NCBI GenBank assembly: GCA_013178305.1
Contig: JABLXB010000001.1
Location: 362,516-426,515 of the forward strand
Direction: 5' to 3'
Length of the DNA: 64,000 nt
Origin: Bacillota bacterium
GTDB taxonomy: Bacteria; Bacillota; Sulfobacillia; JABLXB01
A model generated the notes under the pieces. The model saw only the letters and a program-made list of their open reading frames with translations. It was not told where the DNA came from and made no database searches. The translations under genes and the position numbers were made by a program. The stretch's first letter is position 1. The number at the start of each line of letters is the position of its first letter. This document shows, piece after piece, positions 33,479 to 42,006 of the stretch.

Positions 33479-34897
33479 TTACTGGCTTTCTCTCCCGTAT
33501 CCATCGAGAGCGGGAGCGATCTCGCCGCCCATGGCCTTTTCGACGAAGCTGGTGATAGCAAACGCGATCACGCTAGCTACCGAACCCGCCACGATCGCGA
33601 GGACCCCGTACGGCTGGCCGATGACCTGCCAGTATATCCCGGCAGTGCTCCCTACCAGGATCGAGACCAGCCCGGCGTTCCTGGTTGCGTTCTTCCAGAC
33701 AAGACCGAGTGCGAAGGCAGCGAATGGTCCCGCCGATCGCAGCATAAAGGCGAATGTGTTAAGCGTTATGATGTTTATCTTGAACAACGCTATCCATATG
33801 GCGAGCATCCCGATTACGACGTTCATCGTGCGAGTCAGCAATACCAGGGTCCGGTCAGAAGGCTCGGGATTGATGTATCGCTGGTAGATATCCTTGACTA
33901 TGATGGTGGAAGCGCACAACATGTCGGAGTCGGCGCTCGACATCGTCGCAGCAATGATCGCCGAGCAAATCAGACCTGCGATCACCCCGGGGGCAAGCCT
34001 GAAAGTCGCAACCGCCAGGGCCTGGTTCGGGTTGATGTCGGGGAAGGCGGCGAGGGCCACAAGGCCTATGATTGCTGGTATAAACGCGTAGAGACCCATG
34101 GTGAGCGCGGACAGCAAGGTTGCCTGAACGCCCGAGCGCTCATCCTTCGCGGCATAAATGCGGGACACCATCTCCGGCCCCGATATGAATGTTATGAAGT
34201 ACTGAAACACGAGGCTGATTATGGTCGCCCAGCCGCAGGCCGTGAAGGACATTCTGGCGGGAGACACCTTCGAAACCACAGTTGACCAGCCGCCAGCGCC
34301 CTGGATGATGAAAGGTAAGGCTATAAGCAGCCCGAAGAATATGACGACCCATTGAAAAAGATCTGTAAAGGCATCGGCCCAGAGGCCGCCCATCACCGTG
34401 TAGACGATACACACCATGCCGGCGATGAGTATGGCGGGGTTGAGTGACATCCCGGTCAGCACAGATATGATGGTACCCGAGGCCAGCATCTGTGAGGCGG
34501 TGAGGCAGAAGAGGGCGACAACGTTGACAACGGCCGTTATGAGGTGACTCGGCGCGCCGAACCTTTTCCCTACCACCTCAGGGATGGTATAAGCTAGAGA
34601 ACGACGCAGGTAGGGAGCAAAAAATGCCACGGGGACTATGCCGATGGCAGCGGCCAGGACGTACCACCCCGCCGATAGACCCCACGGACCGAAGGCTCGA
34701 CTCGCTACGCCCACCGAGCTTCCACCGCCGACGTTGTTCGCTGACAGGCTGGCCGCCACCAGGATTGCGGGCAGCGCCCGACCGGCAAGTAAGTAATCCG
34801 TGCTGTTCTTGATCATACGCTTATTGGTATACCATCCCACAGCAATCATACCCGCCAGATAGAGGACCACTACAGTCAACGCGGTTCCCTGGACCAC
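33479..34897 (-). CDS. Sodium:solute symporter (SSS family)
   Basis: The 472-residue protein has about 13 membrane helices and SSS features: TDYLLAGRALPAILVAASLSANNVGGGSSVG near residue 33 and the IAATMSSADSDMLCAST segment near residue 315. It imports an organic solute with sodium. GTG at 34897 has AGGAGGG six nt upstream. It is the last gene of an operon with a YgeW-like carbamoyltransferase, YgeY-like hydrolase and unknown regulator, so its substrate is probably the compound degraded by them (ureido or acylated amino acid). Confidence 0.9.
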   Translation of the reverse strand: MVQGTALTVVVLYLAGMIAVGWYTNKRMIKNSTDYLLAGRALPAILVAASLSANNVGGGSSVGVASRAFGPWGLSAGWYVLAAAIGIVPVAFFAPYLRRSLAYTIPEVVGKRFGAPSHLITAVVNVVALFCLTASQMLASGTIISVLTGMSLNPAILIAGMVCIVYTVMGGLWADAFTDLFQWVVIFFGLLIALPFIIQGAGGWSTVVSKVSPARMSFTACGWATIISLVFQYFITFISGPEMVSRIYAAKDERSGVQATLLSALTMGLYAFIPAIIGLVALAAFPDINPNQALAVATFRLAPGVIAGLICSAIIAATMSSADSDMLCASTIIVKDIYQRYINPEPSDRTLVLLTRTMNVVIGMLAIWIALFKINIITLNTFAFMLRSAGPFAAFALGLVWKNATRNAGLVSILVGSTAGIYWQVIGQPYGVLAIVAGSVASVIAFAITSFVEKAMGGEIAPALDGYGRESQ

Positions 34898-35013
34898 ATT
34901 AATCCCTCCTTAGACTAGGAACGAGTGTCAGGACCAACTTGGGAAACCCACGTATCCCCATCACCTTCGTCCTGAGCGTAAACCACCTCCATTTCGGCAG
35001 TCGACCACTCGTC

Positions 35014-36003
35014 TCAAGGGCGCCCCCCCATGGTGAGTGCCATGACCGCCTTCTGGACGTGTAGCCGGTTCTCGGCCTGATCGTAGACGACCGATTGAGG
35101 GCCGTCGATGACTTCGTCCGTGACCTCGCGTCCGCGGTCGGCGGGGAGCGGGTGCATGTATATGGCGCCTCTCCTGGCCAGGCCCATCCGCCTGGAGTCA
35201 CAGCACCATCCCGAGTACCGGTCTATCAAAGATAGCCCCTCTTGACGGTCAGTGGTGTAGACAAGGGGGCCCCAGCTCTTCGGGTACACCACGTCGGCGC
35301 CACGCATGGCCTCGTCCATATCTTGGACGATTTCTAACTTGGTTCCCGAGTCCGCCGCGTTTTGCTTTGCTTGCTGGATGATATCGGGCATCAAAGCGAA
35401 TTCCGGGGGGTGTGCAAGCACCACGTCCATCCCAAGACGCGGCGCCATGAGGACGAGGCTCTGCGGGATCGATATGGGGCGCACGTAATTTGGGGCCGAA
35501 GTCCAGGATACGACCAGTTTCAAGCCGCGAAGATTACTGCCGAAGCGCTCCCTGATGGTAAACATATCCGCGAGTATCTGGAAGGGGTGATACATGTCGC
35601 ATTGCATGTTGAATACCGGCACGCGCGAGTATCGGGCTACTTCGCGAATGTACTTGTTACCCTCCCCGAACACGGTGTGCCGGACGGCAATGGCGTGGCC
35701 ATATCTGCTAAGTACGGAAGCGGTATCCTTCGCATTTTCCCCGTGGGCGATCTGTAATCTGTCCGGCGTAAGGTCATGAGCATGCCCTCCCAGCTGGGTC
35801 ATTCCCGCTTCAAAAGAGTTACGGGTTCTGGTCGAGTTGTCGAAGAATATCATGAACAGGGTCTTGTCCTGCAGTAACCGGTGTGGGACACCCACAGCGA
35901 ACTGGCGTTTCAACTCTTGGGCGAGATCGAAGGTCATCTCGAGCTCTTCATGCGAGAAATCCATGTCCGTCAGGTAGGGATGGCCTCTCAACAGGCTATG
36001 CAT
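35014..36003 (-). CDS. YgeW-like carbamoyltransferase of unknown substrate
   Basis: The 329-residue enzyme has the carbamoyl-phosphate motif FFDNSTRTRNSF near residue 53, IAHGENAKDTASVLSRYG near residue 84, MQCDMYHPFQILADMFT near residue 135 and HPLPADRG near residue 285. The STRTR and HGE...DT pattern fits ornithine-type carbamoyltransferases, but HPLP in place of HCLP and the overall look are nearer YgeW, whose E. coli cluster takes part in anaerobic purine degradation. Next to a YgeY-like hydrolase it may run in the catabolic direction, making carbamoyl phosphate. No carbamate kinase is in view. Confidence 0.8.
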   Translation of the reverse strand: MHSLLRGHPYLTDMDFSHEELEMTFDLAQELKRQFAVGVPHRLLQDKTLFMIFFDNSTRTRNSFEAGMTQLGGHAHDLTPDRLQIAHGENAKDTASVLSRYGHAIAVRHTVFGEGNKYIREVARYSRVPVFNMQCDMYHPFQILADMFTIRERFGSNLRGLKLVVSWTSAPNYVRPISIPQSLVLMAPRLGMDVVLAHPPEFALMPDIIQQAKQNAADSGTKLEIVQDMDEAMRGADVVYPKSWGPLVYTTDRQEGLSLIDRYSGWCCDSRRMGLARRGAIYMHPLPADRGREVTDEVIDGPQSVVYDQAENRLHVQKAVMALTMGGRP

Positions 36004-36037
36004 TAGTATGGCAACCTCCCTCAGACTTTGCCAGGAC

Positions 36038-37267
36038 TCATGCCTCTCCGAGCGATTGACTGATTACCGTAGGAAACAGCGCGTAAAACGCCGCCGCCTT
36101 GACCAGGTGTTCTACAGTAACGTACTCGTTCACCGTGTGCGCCAGCGCCTCGTCACCCGGCCCGAACCCGATGGTCGGTATCTTGAGCTGTCCGGCCAGG
36201 GTCACGCCGTTGGTGCTGAACACCCACTTGTCCACGGCTGGCTTTTCGCCGAACAGCAGCTCCGCGGTGCGGATCGCCGCCGCCACGGTGGGGTGGTCTT
36301 CGGGCGTGATCCATGTGGGGAAGTCCTTCGGCACTCTCTCGACGTATCCAGTGTAACTGGGCTCCTCGTACGTCAAGAGCTCCGCATGTGCGTGCTCGGC
36401 CCCGGGAAGGGCTTTTATCTCCGATATCGCGCCGGCACTGTCCTCCCCCCAGGTCAAACGCCGGTCTATGTAGGTAGTACACTCGTCGGGAACCACGTTC
36501 AGGGAACCCGATTTACTCTCGATGCGGGTAACCGCGATCGTTCCTTTGCCTAGGAAGGGGTCATCTTTGAGCCTGCTCTGCAGCTCCTCGATGCCCCGGA
36601 GCACCCCGGCCATTTTGTATACGGCATTCTCCCCGCGCTCCGGTGCGCTGGCGTGGCAGGCGCGGCCTTTCAGTACCACCTTGATCTCGCAGCGACCACG
36701 ATGCCCCCTGCATATGCGCAGGTTAGTGGGTTCGCCGAGCACCACAAGGTCGGGCTTCCTCGGTAGATTCTGGACAAATACACGCGATCCGAACCCGTCG
36801 CAATCCTCCTCCTGGACAATGCCGGCAACGTAGAGCGTGTACAGCCGGTCCAAGCCCATCTCTTTGATGATACGCCCCCCGTAGGCCATCGAGGCCATGG
36901 CCGCCTTCATGTCCACTGTGCCCAGGCCGTACACCCTGCCGTCCTCAAACTTCCCCTCATACGGGTCGTAGTCCCAGGCGGAAGGATCGCCTACACCCAC
37001 GGTGTCCAGGTGGGCATCGTACATGATCACCAGGGGTCCGGACCCGATGCGCCCGATGGCGTTCCCTATCCTGTCGCTGTACGTTTCATCGAAACCAATC
37101 GCCTTCATCTCACTCAATACTCGTTCAACGACCGGCCCCTCGTGACAACTTTGGCTGGGAATGGCGACAATGTCCCTCAAGAATCGGACCATATCCCCCG
37201 AATAGTTCCCGGCCGCCCGTAGCACCGCTGGCGTCACCTTCAAAGGCTCAAAACGATGCTGCTCCAA
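36038..37267 (-). CDS. M20-family metallohydrolase, YgeY type
   Basis: The 409-residue hydrolase has the M20 metal-site motifs YDAHLDTVGVGD near residue 99, GTVDMKAAMASM near residue 136 and QEEDCDGFG near residue 172, plus the lid/dimer domain. It most resembles the YgeY branch of the ArgE/DapE/ACY1 family, linked in other bacteria to YgeW and selenium-dependent purine or pyrimidine breakdown. TTG start with GGGGGGA upstream, 3 bp after the regulator stop. It probably removes an acyl or carbamoyl group from an amino-acid derivative. Confidence 0.85.
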   Translation of the reverse strand: MEQHRFEPLKVTPAVLRAAGNYSGDMVRFLRDIVAIPSQSCHEGPVVERVLSEMKAIGFDETYSDRIGNAIGRIGSGPLVIMYDAHLDTVGVGDPSAWDYDPYEGKFEDGRVYGLGTVDMKAAMASMAYGGRIIKEMGLDRLYTLYVAGIVQEEDCDGFGSRVFVQNLPRKPDLVVLGEPTNLRICRGHRGRCEIKVVLKGRACHASAPERGENAVYKMAGVLRGIEELQSRLKDDPFLGKGTIAVTRIESKSGSLNVVPDECTTYIDRRLTWGEDSAGAISEIKALPGAEHAHAELLTYEEPSYTGYVERVPKDFPTWITPEDHPTVAAAIRTAELLFGEKPAVDKWVFSTNGVTLAGQLKIPTIGFGPGDEALAHTVNEYVTVEHLVKAAAFYALFPTVISQSLGEA

Positions 37268-37270
37268 CCG

Positions 37271-38578
37271 CTATCCCCCCCGAGACTGTAACTTGACAGC
37301 CACCCGGAACACCCGCTTGGGCCTGCCACGGCTACCGGCATTCTCCTGTCCCGCCTCCACAATGTAACCGGAGGCAAGGAGCTTGCTCAGTACGCGATGC
37401 GAGGTCCGAAGCCCCACTCTTAGTCTTGAGGCCAGGTCGTGAGCGGTGAATTCATCCCCCAGCTGGGATAGAGCCGCCGCAACACGATTGAGCGAGACGG
37501 CAGCCATGTGCGACTCACGGGCCAACTGCACGAGCGTGGGATCGGTGCTGCGCAGGTCGTACGACATCGGGCAGGATCCGAGAGGTCCGATGAGCCGCTT
37601 GTTTTCCAGTATGACATAGCAGCTGCTGCCTCGCTGGCGTACCGCCTCCTCAAGGGCCGCACGCGCGTTGATCCCTGCCTCGTTCGCCGTAATGCCAAAC
37701 CCGACTCCAGCGCCCATATCGAGACCCGCTCCCGCCATCTTTTCCAGGACCGGCCAGCAGGTATAGTAAGACGTGGTTTTCTCGAACTCCGCCCGGGTCG
37801 TGAAGAACTGGTACTCGCCGCCACCGCAGTCCACGACATGTCCGTCGACCTCCTCGGCGTGGGAAAGCAATATCTCGTACGCCCGCAACCGCAACCGTTG
37901 CTGCTCGAACTGCGTCATACCCTTCCAGTCAGATCTAGCCCTGACCAGCCCCACTACGATCTGCGCGCCCCTCGCGCGGGCCCCCTCCGCGAGGTACATC
38001 GCTTTCTCCAGGGCCTGCTCCATGGCAGCACGGGACGGTACCAACCAGGAACAGGAAACTCCGGCACCCTGTAATCGCCCGTATACCGCGAGTAAACAGG
38101 TGAGCGCGTGCGTCGTCACGCCTTCGCGAAACAGTTTAAGGTGGAATTCGGTGACCTGCTCCGGGTCGGCCAGTCCTTCATACTGCAGCACCTTGATGGT
38201 TTCAAGGTCAAGCCCCAACTCCTGATACGTTGCCTCAACAACGTCCCTGTTGATTGTGTCAACGCTCACCCTGTGTAAAGCACCGCGATCTCGAACTTTA
38301 AACAGGGATGAATAAAGCCACATGGGAGAATAGGGGATGAACGTGGTAGGGACTCCAGGGCGATGCTCGCGCATGGCCTGGCGGTAGCCCACGGGGCCTG
38401 TGAACAGGATCACTTCTGCCTGTTTACTGGCCGCTGCACACAACCGTGGCGCCTCGCTCGCTGTCTGGTACGCGAAGGGCAAAACCTGTAACCCCCGGAG
38501 GCACCGCGCGACAGCCAGCATTTCGTCGACCAGGGCGGAGGGGCCAATCGCAGCGACCTTGATGGACTGAGCCTTCAT
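37271..38578 (-). CDS. Unrecognised multidomain regulator with C-terminal winged helix
   Basis: I do not recognise this 435-residue protein as a named family. The first 200 residues look like a Rossmann-type ligand domain (VAAIGPSALVDEML, EVILFTGPVGYRQAM), loosely like PrpR/LysR-type sensors. Residues about 210-330 resemble a degenerate GGDEF/cyclase-like fold (GAQIVVGLVRARSDW, GAGVGFGITANEAGINARAALEEAV). Residues 365-430 form a helix-turn-helix (FTAHDLASRLRVGLRTSHRVLSKLLASG) with a basic tail. It heads the YgeY/YgeW/symporter operon and likely senses its substrate. ATG start with GGGGAG upstream. Confidence 0.6.
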   Translation of the reverse strand: MKAQSIKVAAIGPSALVDEMLAVARCLRGLQVLPFAYQTASEAPRLCAAASKQAEVILFTGPVGYRQAMREHRPGVPTTFIPYSPMWLYSSLFKVRDRGALHRVSVDTINRDVVEATYQELGLDLETIKVLQYEGLADPEQVTEFHLKLFREGVTTHALTCLLAVYGRLQGAGVSCSWLVPSRAAMEQALEKAMYLAEGARARGAQIVVGLVRARSDWKGMTQFEQQRLRLRAYEILLSHAEEVDGHVVDCGGGEYQFFTTRAEFEKTTSYYTCWPVLEKMAGAGLDMGAGVGFGITANEAGINARAALEEAVRQRGSSCYVILENKRLIGPLGSCPMSYDLRSTDPTLVQLARESHMAAVSLNRVAAALSQLGDEFTAHDLASRLRVGLRTSHRVLSKLLASGYIVEAGQENAGSRGRPKRVFRVAVKLQSRGG

Positions 38579-38640
38579 TTCAATGCTCCCCGTATTTATG
38601 GACGTGTCGATATATGGACTATAATTAAGTACTTCTGCGC
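38579..38640 (-). promoter_or_regulatory. AT-rich promoter region before the regulator operon
   Basis: This short stretch, with TATATGGACTATAATTAAG, is strikingly AT-rich against its GC-rich surroundings and lies directly upstream of the regulator start at 38578. A TATAAT-like box is at 38620-38625. The remaining 115 bp to the GntR gene show nothing recognisable. Confidence 0.4.
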
Positions 38641-38755
38641 CCGAGCGCCAAATCCTTCGTCGCGTAAACGTGGCTAACGAGACGCTGGAACGGTCAGTTC
38701 CGGACGAGCCTGCATATGGAGGAGGGTCGTATTAGTAATTCTCAAACGCGGGCGT

Positions 38756-39505
38756 TCAGTCGGTGACCTCGCGCGTCACCGAGAACTTGTACCTGTCGGA
38801 GCGGTAGTGGACTACGCGGTACTCCACCGGTGTCCCGTCGGACGCCTCGACCGTGGACGTGACGACGAAAACGGCTGCGGGGCCCCGCAACTTGAGCAGT
38901 CGTGCAACAGCCCCCGTGGCCAGCGCCGCCTCGAACGCCTGCTTCGCCCGCACTGGTCTCACGACTCCGGCGAGTTTATACAGGTCGAACGACGTGAAGG
39001 GCTTGCGCTCGCGACTCAGCTCGACGGCCTTCTCGGCGACGGCCATTCCGACCTCGGGGGTGAAATACGATGTATACAGGGCCATTGGCTCGGAGTCCGC
39101 CATGCCCAGGAGCACCATTTTGACTACAGGCGCACCGCGGTCAAGCCCCAGGCCCGAGGCGGCCTCGTCGTTGGCCGTCGCGCGCCGTACCTCGACGAGT
39201 GACGTGACGGGCAGCAGGCCGTGCCCTGCTATCGTCCTGTCGAACCCCGTGATGCGCTCCAGCGACTGGTCTATCTTCCTCTTGGTGACGTAAGTGCCCT
39301 TACCCTGGCGAGTGAAGAGTATGCCTTCGGCGACCGCCTGGGCGATCGCCTGGCGAACGGTAATCCTGCTCACACCGTAGGACTGGCAGAGCTCCCTCTC
39401 GGAGGGTATCGCGGTCCCCTCGGGGTAAACCCCCTCCTCGATGTGTCTTTGAATCTCTTCCTTGAGTTGCAGGTAAAGTGGGGTTGCTCCGTCCTTTTGC
39501 AGCAA
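38756..39505 (-). CDS. GntR-family regulator, HutC/UTRA type
   Basis: The 249-residue repressor has an N-terminal GntR winged helix (PLYLQLKEEIQRHIEEG, IPSERELCQSYGVSRITVRQAI) and a C-terminal UTRA ligand domain. This subfamily commonly senses sugars, amines or histidine-pathway compounds. It faces away from the serine proteinase gene at 39638, with a 132-bp shared upstream region containing an AT-rich stretch. The target is unknown; neighbours give no clear pathway. Confidence 0.9.
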   Translation of the reverse strand: MLQKDGATPLYLQLKEEIQRHIEEGVYPEGTAIPSERELCQSYGVSRITVRQAIAQAVAEGILFTRQGKGTYVTKRKIDQSLERITGFDRTIAGHGLLPVTSLVEVRRATANDEAASGLGLDRGAPVVKMVLLGMADSEPMALYTSYFTPEVGMAVAEKAVELSRERKPFTSFDLYKLAGVVRPVRAKQAFEAALATGAVARLLKLRGPAAVFVVTSTVEASDGTPVEYRVVHYRSDRYKFSVTREVTD

Positions 39506-39637
39506 TCACGGCACCTCCGCGCACTCGAAGACTCCTCATATATTTTCACACTTATCCCACGCGACCGCAACGGGGGATAATAACGCCGCGGGCCGGGACA
39601 GAGAGAGCCATGCAATCCCCCCGCGGGAGGCGTGCGA

Positions 39638-40489
39638 TTGGCAAACCTGGGGAGCTACTTCTTCAACCTCCTGTGGTTCGTCTTCATAGCCTCCAGCTTC
39701 CTCCTGCCGCTCATGAGACAACACCGCATTGAGCGGCTGCGTCACGCGGTGATACGGAGGCTGGAACGGTCGAGGGATTCACGGGTCATCACGATGATAC
39801 ACCGCCAGGAGGCGGTGAGCTTCCTCGGGATCCCGATCGCCCGCTACATAAATATCGAGGATTCGGAGCAGGTGCTGAGGGCAATCAGGCTCACGCCCGA
39901 TGACCTTCCGATAGACCTGATACTCCACACTCCAGGCGGGCTCGTGCTCGCGGCGGAACAGATCGCCCTCGCCATAAAGCGCCACAAGGGCAAGGTGACC
40001 GTCTTCGTCCCCCACTACGCGATGTCGGGTGGAACGATGCTCGCCCTGGCGGCGGATGAAATCGTGATGGACGAGAACGCAGTGCTGGGGCCGGTGGACC
40101 CGCAGGTCGGCTCGTACCCTGCGGCCTCCATCGTAAGGGTGCTGCGCGACAAGAAGCCGGAAGACATCGACGACACGACGATGATACTTGCCGACGTCGC
40201 CGAGAAGGCGCTTGCGCAAGTCCGCGACACGGTGTCCAGCATACTGAAGGACAGGCTCGACGAGGACAAGGCGCGCGAGGTCTCGAAGACTCTCACCGAA
40301 GGCCGCTGGACGCACGACTACCCGCTCACCCCCCAGCAGCTCGAGTATCTGGGCCTTCCGGTGAGCGTCGGTCTGCCAACCGAGGTGTACGCACTGATGG
40401 AGCTGTACCCTCAACCTGCGCAGCGCAGGCCGTCGGTCCAGTACATACCGGTCCCCTACCGTGATGAAGAAAAACGGGCGAAGCGGTAG
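39638..40489 (+). CDS. SDH-family Clp-fold serine proteinase, membrane anchored
   Basis: An N-terminal membrane helix (about residues 6-26) precedes a Clp/SppA-like crotonase fold. HTPGGLVLAAEQIALAI near residue 103, the nucleophile motif MSGGTMLALAADEI near residue 130 and GPVDPQVGSYPA near residue 152 fit the SDH family of predicted serine proteinases. The active site probably faces the cytosol. TTG at 39638 is set by GGGAGG seven nt upstream; a GTG at 39632 is too close to it. Possible role in membrane protein turnover. Confidence 0.85.
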   Translation: MANLGSYFFNLLWFVFIASSFLLPLMRQHRIERLRHAVIRRLERSRDSRVITMIHRQEAVSFLGIPIARYINIEDSEQVLRAIRLTPDDLPIDLILHTPGGLVLAAEQIALAIKRHKGKVTVFVPHYAMSGGTMLALAADEIVMDENAVLGPVDPQVGSYPAASIVRVLRDKKPEDIDDTTMILADVAEKALAQVRDTVSSILKDRLDEDKAREVSKTLTEGRWTHDYPLTPQQLEYLGLPVSVGLPTEVYALMELYPQPAQRRPSVQYIPVPYRDEEKRAKR

Positions 40490-40550
40490 CAGGCCGCGTC
40501 TCCAAAGCAATCACCACCGCCACGACCACGAGGGCCGTGATCCCGGCGGG

Positions 40551-41888
40551 TCATCCCACGGGGGTGATTATCAGCTCCTCACTGGGCGCCTTGCCCTGGT
40601 CCTGCCAGGACCTGACGGTGACCTTGAACTTGCTGCTGGACCCTCTTTTGGGCATCGGATAGGTATCGGGTCGATCCTTCAGGATAGCTGCTTGAGCAGG
40701 CGCGGCGGGTTTCAGGCCGTCGCCGGTCGACTGGAGGCCAGCGACCCACGCCGGTCCATCCTCCTGGGCGCTCTTCCTTTCGCCGAGGACGAGGGTGTTC
40801 TCGTCAAGCCATTCGATGTCGCCGATGAAATGCCCCTTCGCCATGTCGAACTCCCTTACCACCTTACCGGTCTCATCCAGGACTCTGACCTTCGGGCTCA
40901 GGACAGACGAGAAATCTGCCACATCGATAAGCTTGTGACTTCCATCGGCGACCTTGAATGCCAGGTGCCGTCCGTCGGGACTCCACCGGACGAAGTCGAT
41001 GAGGTCCAGATACGGGTCCACGTGCTTCAATTCGCCTGTGACGATGCTCAACAGCCTGAGTCTCCACGGCCTCCCGCCGTTCCTGGGGTCGGGCATCGCG
41101 GCGGACCGCCCGTCTGGCGAGAACCACACCGGATACAGGCCGTCCCACACCGGCAGACCGGTAATGAGGTCTTTCGTCGAGCCGTCAGCCGTGTTGATGC
41201 GCCGGATCTCGCCACCATCGCGCGTCCCCAGGTGAATGCTTATCAGGCGGCCGTCGGGGGTAGCCGCATGACTCCTGAGCGTCCCCTGGAGATCGGCTAC
41301 CGATCGCGATGAAGCCTTGCCGCCGGAGAAGTCGGTCACCGTCAGCTTCGTTGGCTGCCCCTGCGCTGCGGGCAGGTCCAGGCAGACAACGGATTCGGCC
41401 CCATTCCAGGCGACAGGGAACATCGCGTCCAGTCCCTTGACTTCGCGGAGGAGCCTCGACTCGCCCGTGGCAGCGCCGACCAGCCAGAGCTGTATTACGG
41501 GTTCCGGTTCCGGACCCGCTCCGGGACCGCCGGGCGCGGGGCCCTGTTGCGTTGCACTCGCGGTTTCCATGGTCACGATGAGCCTCTGCCCGTCCTTCAA
41601 CCAGAACCAGTCCACGCCCCGCCTCCAGCTGGAGAAGGGTCCGAAGATGGTCTTCCCGCCGTCCTTCCTCACGCGGAGGGCGGGCCCTGTCTGCGGCGGG
41701 GGTTCGGGTTTCTGCGGCGGCTGCGCCGCAGGGGGCTGTGTGGCAGGCGGACGCTGCTCACCGCTTTGGGCGGGCGGCTGAACAGGCGCACCCTGTCTGG
41801 CACCGCAGCCCGTCACCAGGCTTGCAGCCATCGCCATGAGTGCCAGAAAGACCACCATCTTCTGAATACGCCGGTGCGCTGGTAACAA
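40551..41888 (-). CDS. Lipoprotein with beta-propeller (WD40-like/TolB-like) repeats
   Basis: The N-terminal signal peptide ends in a lipobox (VTGC), followed by a Pro/Gln-rich linker of about 45 residues. The rest shows propeller-like blades, for instance VWFSPDGRSAAMPDP and VRWSPDGRHLAFKVADG, spaced about 45 residues apart, as in TolB/DPP-IV N-terminal domains. Function unknown; probably a surface-exposed binding protein. The start is TTG at 41888 or ATG at 41858; neither has a clear ribosome site. Confidence 0.78.
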   Translation of the reverse strand: MLPAHRRIQKMVVFLALMAMAASLVTGCGARQGAPVQPPAQSGEQRPPATQPPAAQPPQKPEPPPQTGPALRVRKDGGKTIFGPFSSWRRGVDWFWLKDGQRLIVTMETASATQQGPAPGGPGAGPEPEPVIQLWLVGAATGESRLLREVKGLDAMFPVAWNGAESVVCLDLPAAQGQPTKLTVTDFSGGKASSRSVADLQGTLRSHAATPDGRLISIHLGTRDGGEIRRINTADGSTKDLITGLPVWDGLYPVWFSPDGRSAAMPDPRNGGRPWRLRLLSIVTGELKHVDPYLDLIDFVRWSPDGRHLAFKVADGSHKLIDVADFSSVLSPKVRVLDETGKVVREFDMAKGHFIGDIEWLDENTLVLGERKSAQEDGPAWVAGLQSTGDGLKPAAPAQAAILKDRPDTYPMPKRGSSSKFKVTVRSWQDQGKAPSEELIITPVG

Positions 41889-41915
41889 CGTACATCACCC
41901 CAGTCCAGTCTATCA

Positions 41916-41938
41916 TGAACTCATCTACCATGAGTTCA
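41916..41938. promoter_or_regulatory. 9-bp palindrome upstream of the lipoprotein gene
   Basis: TGAACTCAT (41916-41924) and ATGAGTTCA (41930-41938) form a perfect dyad with a 5-nt spacer, 28 bp before the lipoprotein start and 69 bp after the DUF255 stop. It lacks a U-tract, so an operator is as likely as a terminator. Confidence 0.5.
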
Positions 41939-42006
41939 GACGAAGGCTGTACCGGAGGGGTTGCGGCGGTGGTGTGGCTGTTGACACAATTATGGCCTCA
42001 GGCCCC

